DNA of 6,074 nt from Clostridia bacterium (GTDB lineage Bacteria; Bacillota; Clostridia; Christensenellales; CAG-138), in contig JAUMVL010000104.1 in assembly GCA_030530185.1 (NCBI GenBank), positions 1 through 6,074 on the forward strand. Direction: 5' to 3'. Positions 5,903 through 6,074 of this stretch are shown here, one piece after another. Position numbers and translations under genes: made by a program. The notes below the pieces were generated by a model. The model was not told where the DNA came from, searched no databases, and was given only the letters and a program-made list of their open reading frames with translations. Each line of letters opens with the position of its first letter. The stretch's first letter is position 1.

Positions 5903-6074
5903 ATGAATGCTTTGTTAGGTGCTGCTATGCTGCTGGAGTTCAACTTTTTCTACATCCCGGTGGCGATTTTGATCTTGATTCTGCTGATTATTTTTTTCAC
6001 ATTTGTTCCGGTCGGACTGTGGATCTCCGCCAGCGCAAGCGGCGTTAAGATCGGCTTGTTCCAGCTGGTCGGCA
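5903..6074 (+). CDS. floA: Flotillin-like protein FloA (3' end missing)
   Basis: Only the first 57 codons are in the window. After a short N-terminal stretch there is a long hydrophobic hairpin or membrane segment at about 14-37, followed by FTFVPVGLWISASASGVKI and LFQLVG. That block is the conserved N-terminal signature of FloA (UPF0365, Bacillus subtilis YqfA), where the equivalent reads FTFVPVMLWISALAAGVKI. Family knowledge: FloA is a bacterial flotillin-like scaffold that forms membrane microdomains and affects membrane fluidity, secretion and signalling complexes. The SPFH domain and the coiled-coil tail lie beyond the edge and cannot be checked. Its place behind nfeD fits the usual pairing. 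The identification rests on motif recognition over a short piece, but the block is distinctive. Confidence 0.9.
   Translation, partial: MNALLGAAMLLEFNFFYIPVAILILILLIIFFTFVPVGLWISASASGVKIGLFQLVG

Overview
The window looks like a chromosomal segment of a member of the Bacillota, most likely of the class Clostridia. The base composition is roughly balanced by eye. The evidence is a full-length MutS2 with a C-terminal Smr domain, a FloA-type flotillin start, strong AGGAGG-type ribosome binding sites, sigma-A-like promoters with extended -10 elements, and a compact layout. I see no rRNA, tRNA, CRISPR array, insertion sequence or phage gene. Genus-level placement is not possible from what I can see.

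Region 1 (1-3994, plus strand) is a run of three tightly spaced genes: the 3' part of an HtrA/DegP-like serine protease with one PDZ domain (cut by the left edge), mutS2, and an unrecognised protein with two membrane segments and an extracytoplasmic middle. The gaps are 16 and 12 nt, and the mutS2 stop codon is part of the next gene's Shine-Dalgarno sequence, so the three are probably one operon. It ends at a clear intrinsic terminator near 4008-4035 that could also work on the opposite strand.

Region 2 (4065-5018, minus strand) is a PfkB/ribokinase-family sugar kinase transcribed towards region 1. It has its own promoter. Its last codons contain a second terminator-like hairpin with a U tract, lying inside the coding sequence.

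Region 3 (5019-5185) is a 167-nt divergent intergenic stretch with a sigma-A-like promoter on each strand and three exact copies of the heptamer AAATGTG.

Region 4 (5186-6074, plus strand) is a membrane-microdomain operon: a short NfeD-family protein with three membrane segments and an OB-fold tail, a 69-residue zinc-ribbon protein with one C-terminal membrane segment that overlaps nfeD by ATGA, and the start of floA, cut by the right edge. NfeD-flotillin pairing is well known. The small zinc-ribbon membrane protein between them is the least explained part of the window and the best candidate for something under-described. Everything else is ordinary housekeeping or accessory content.
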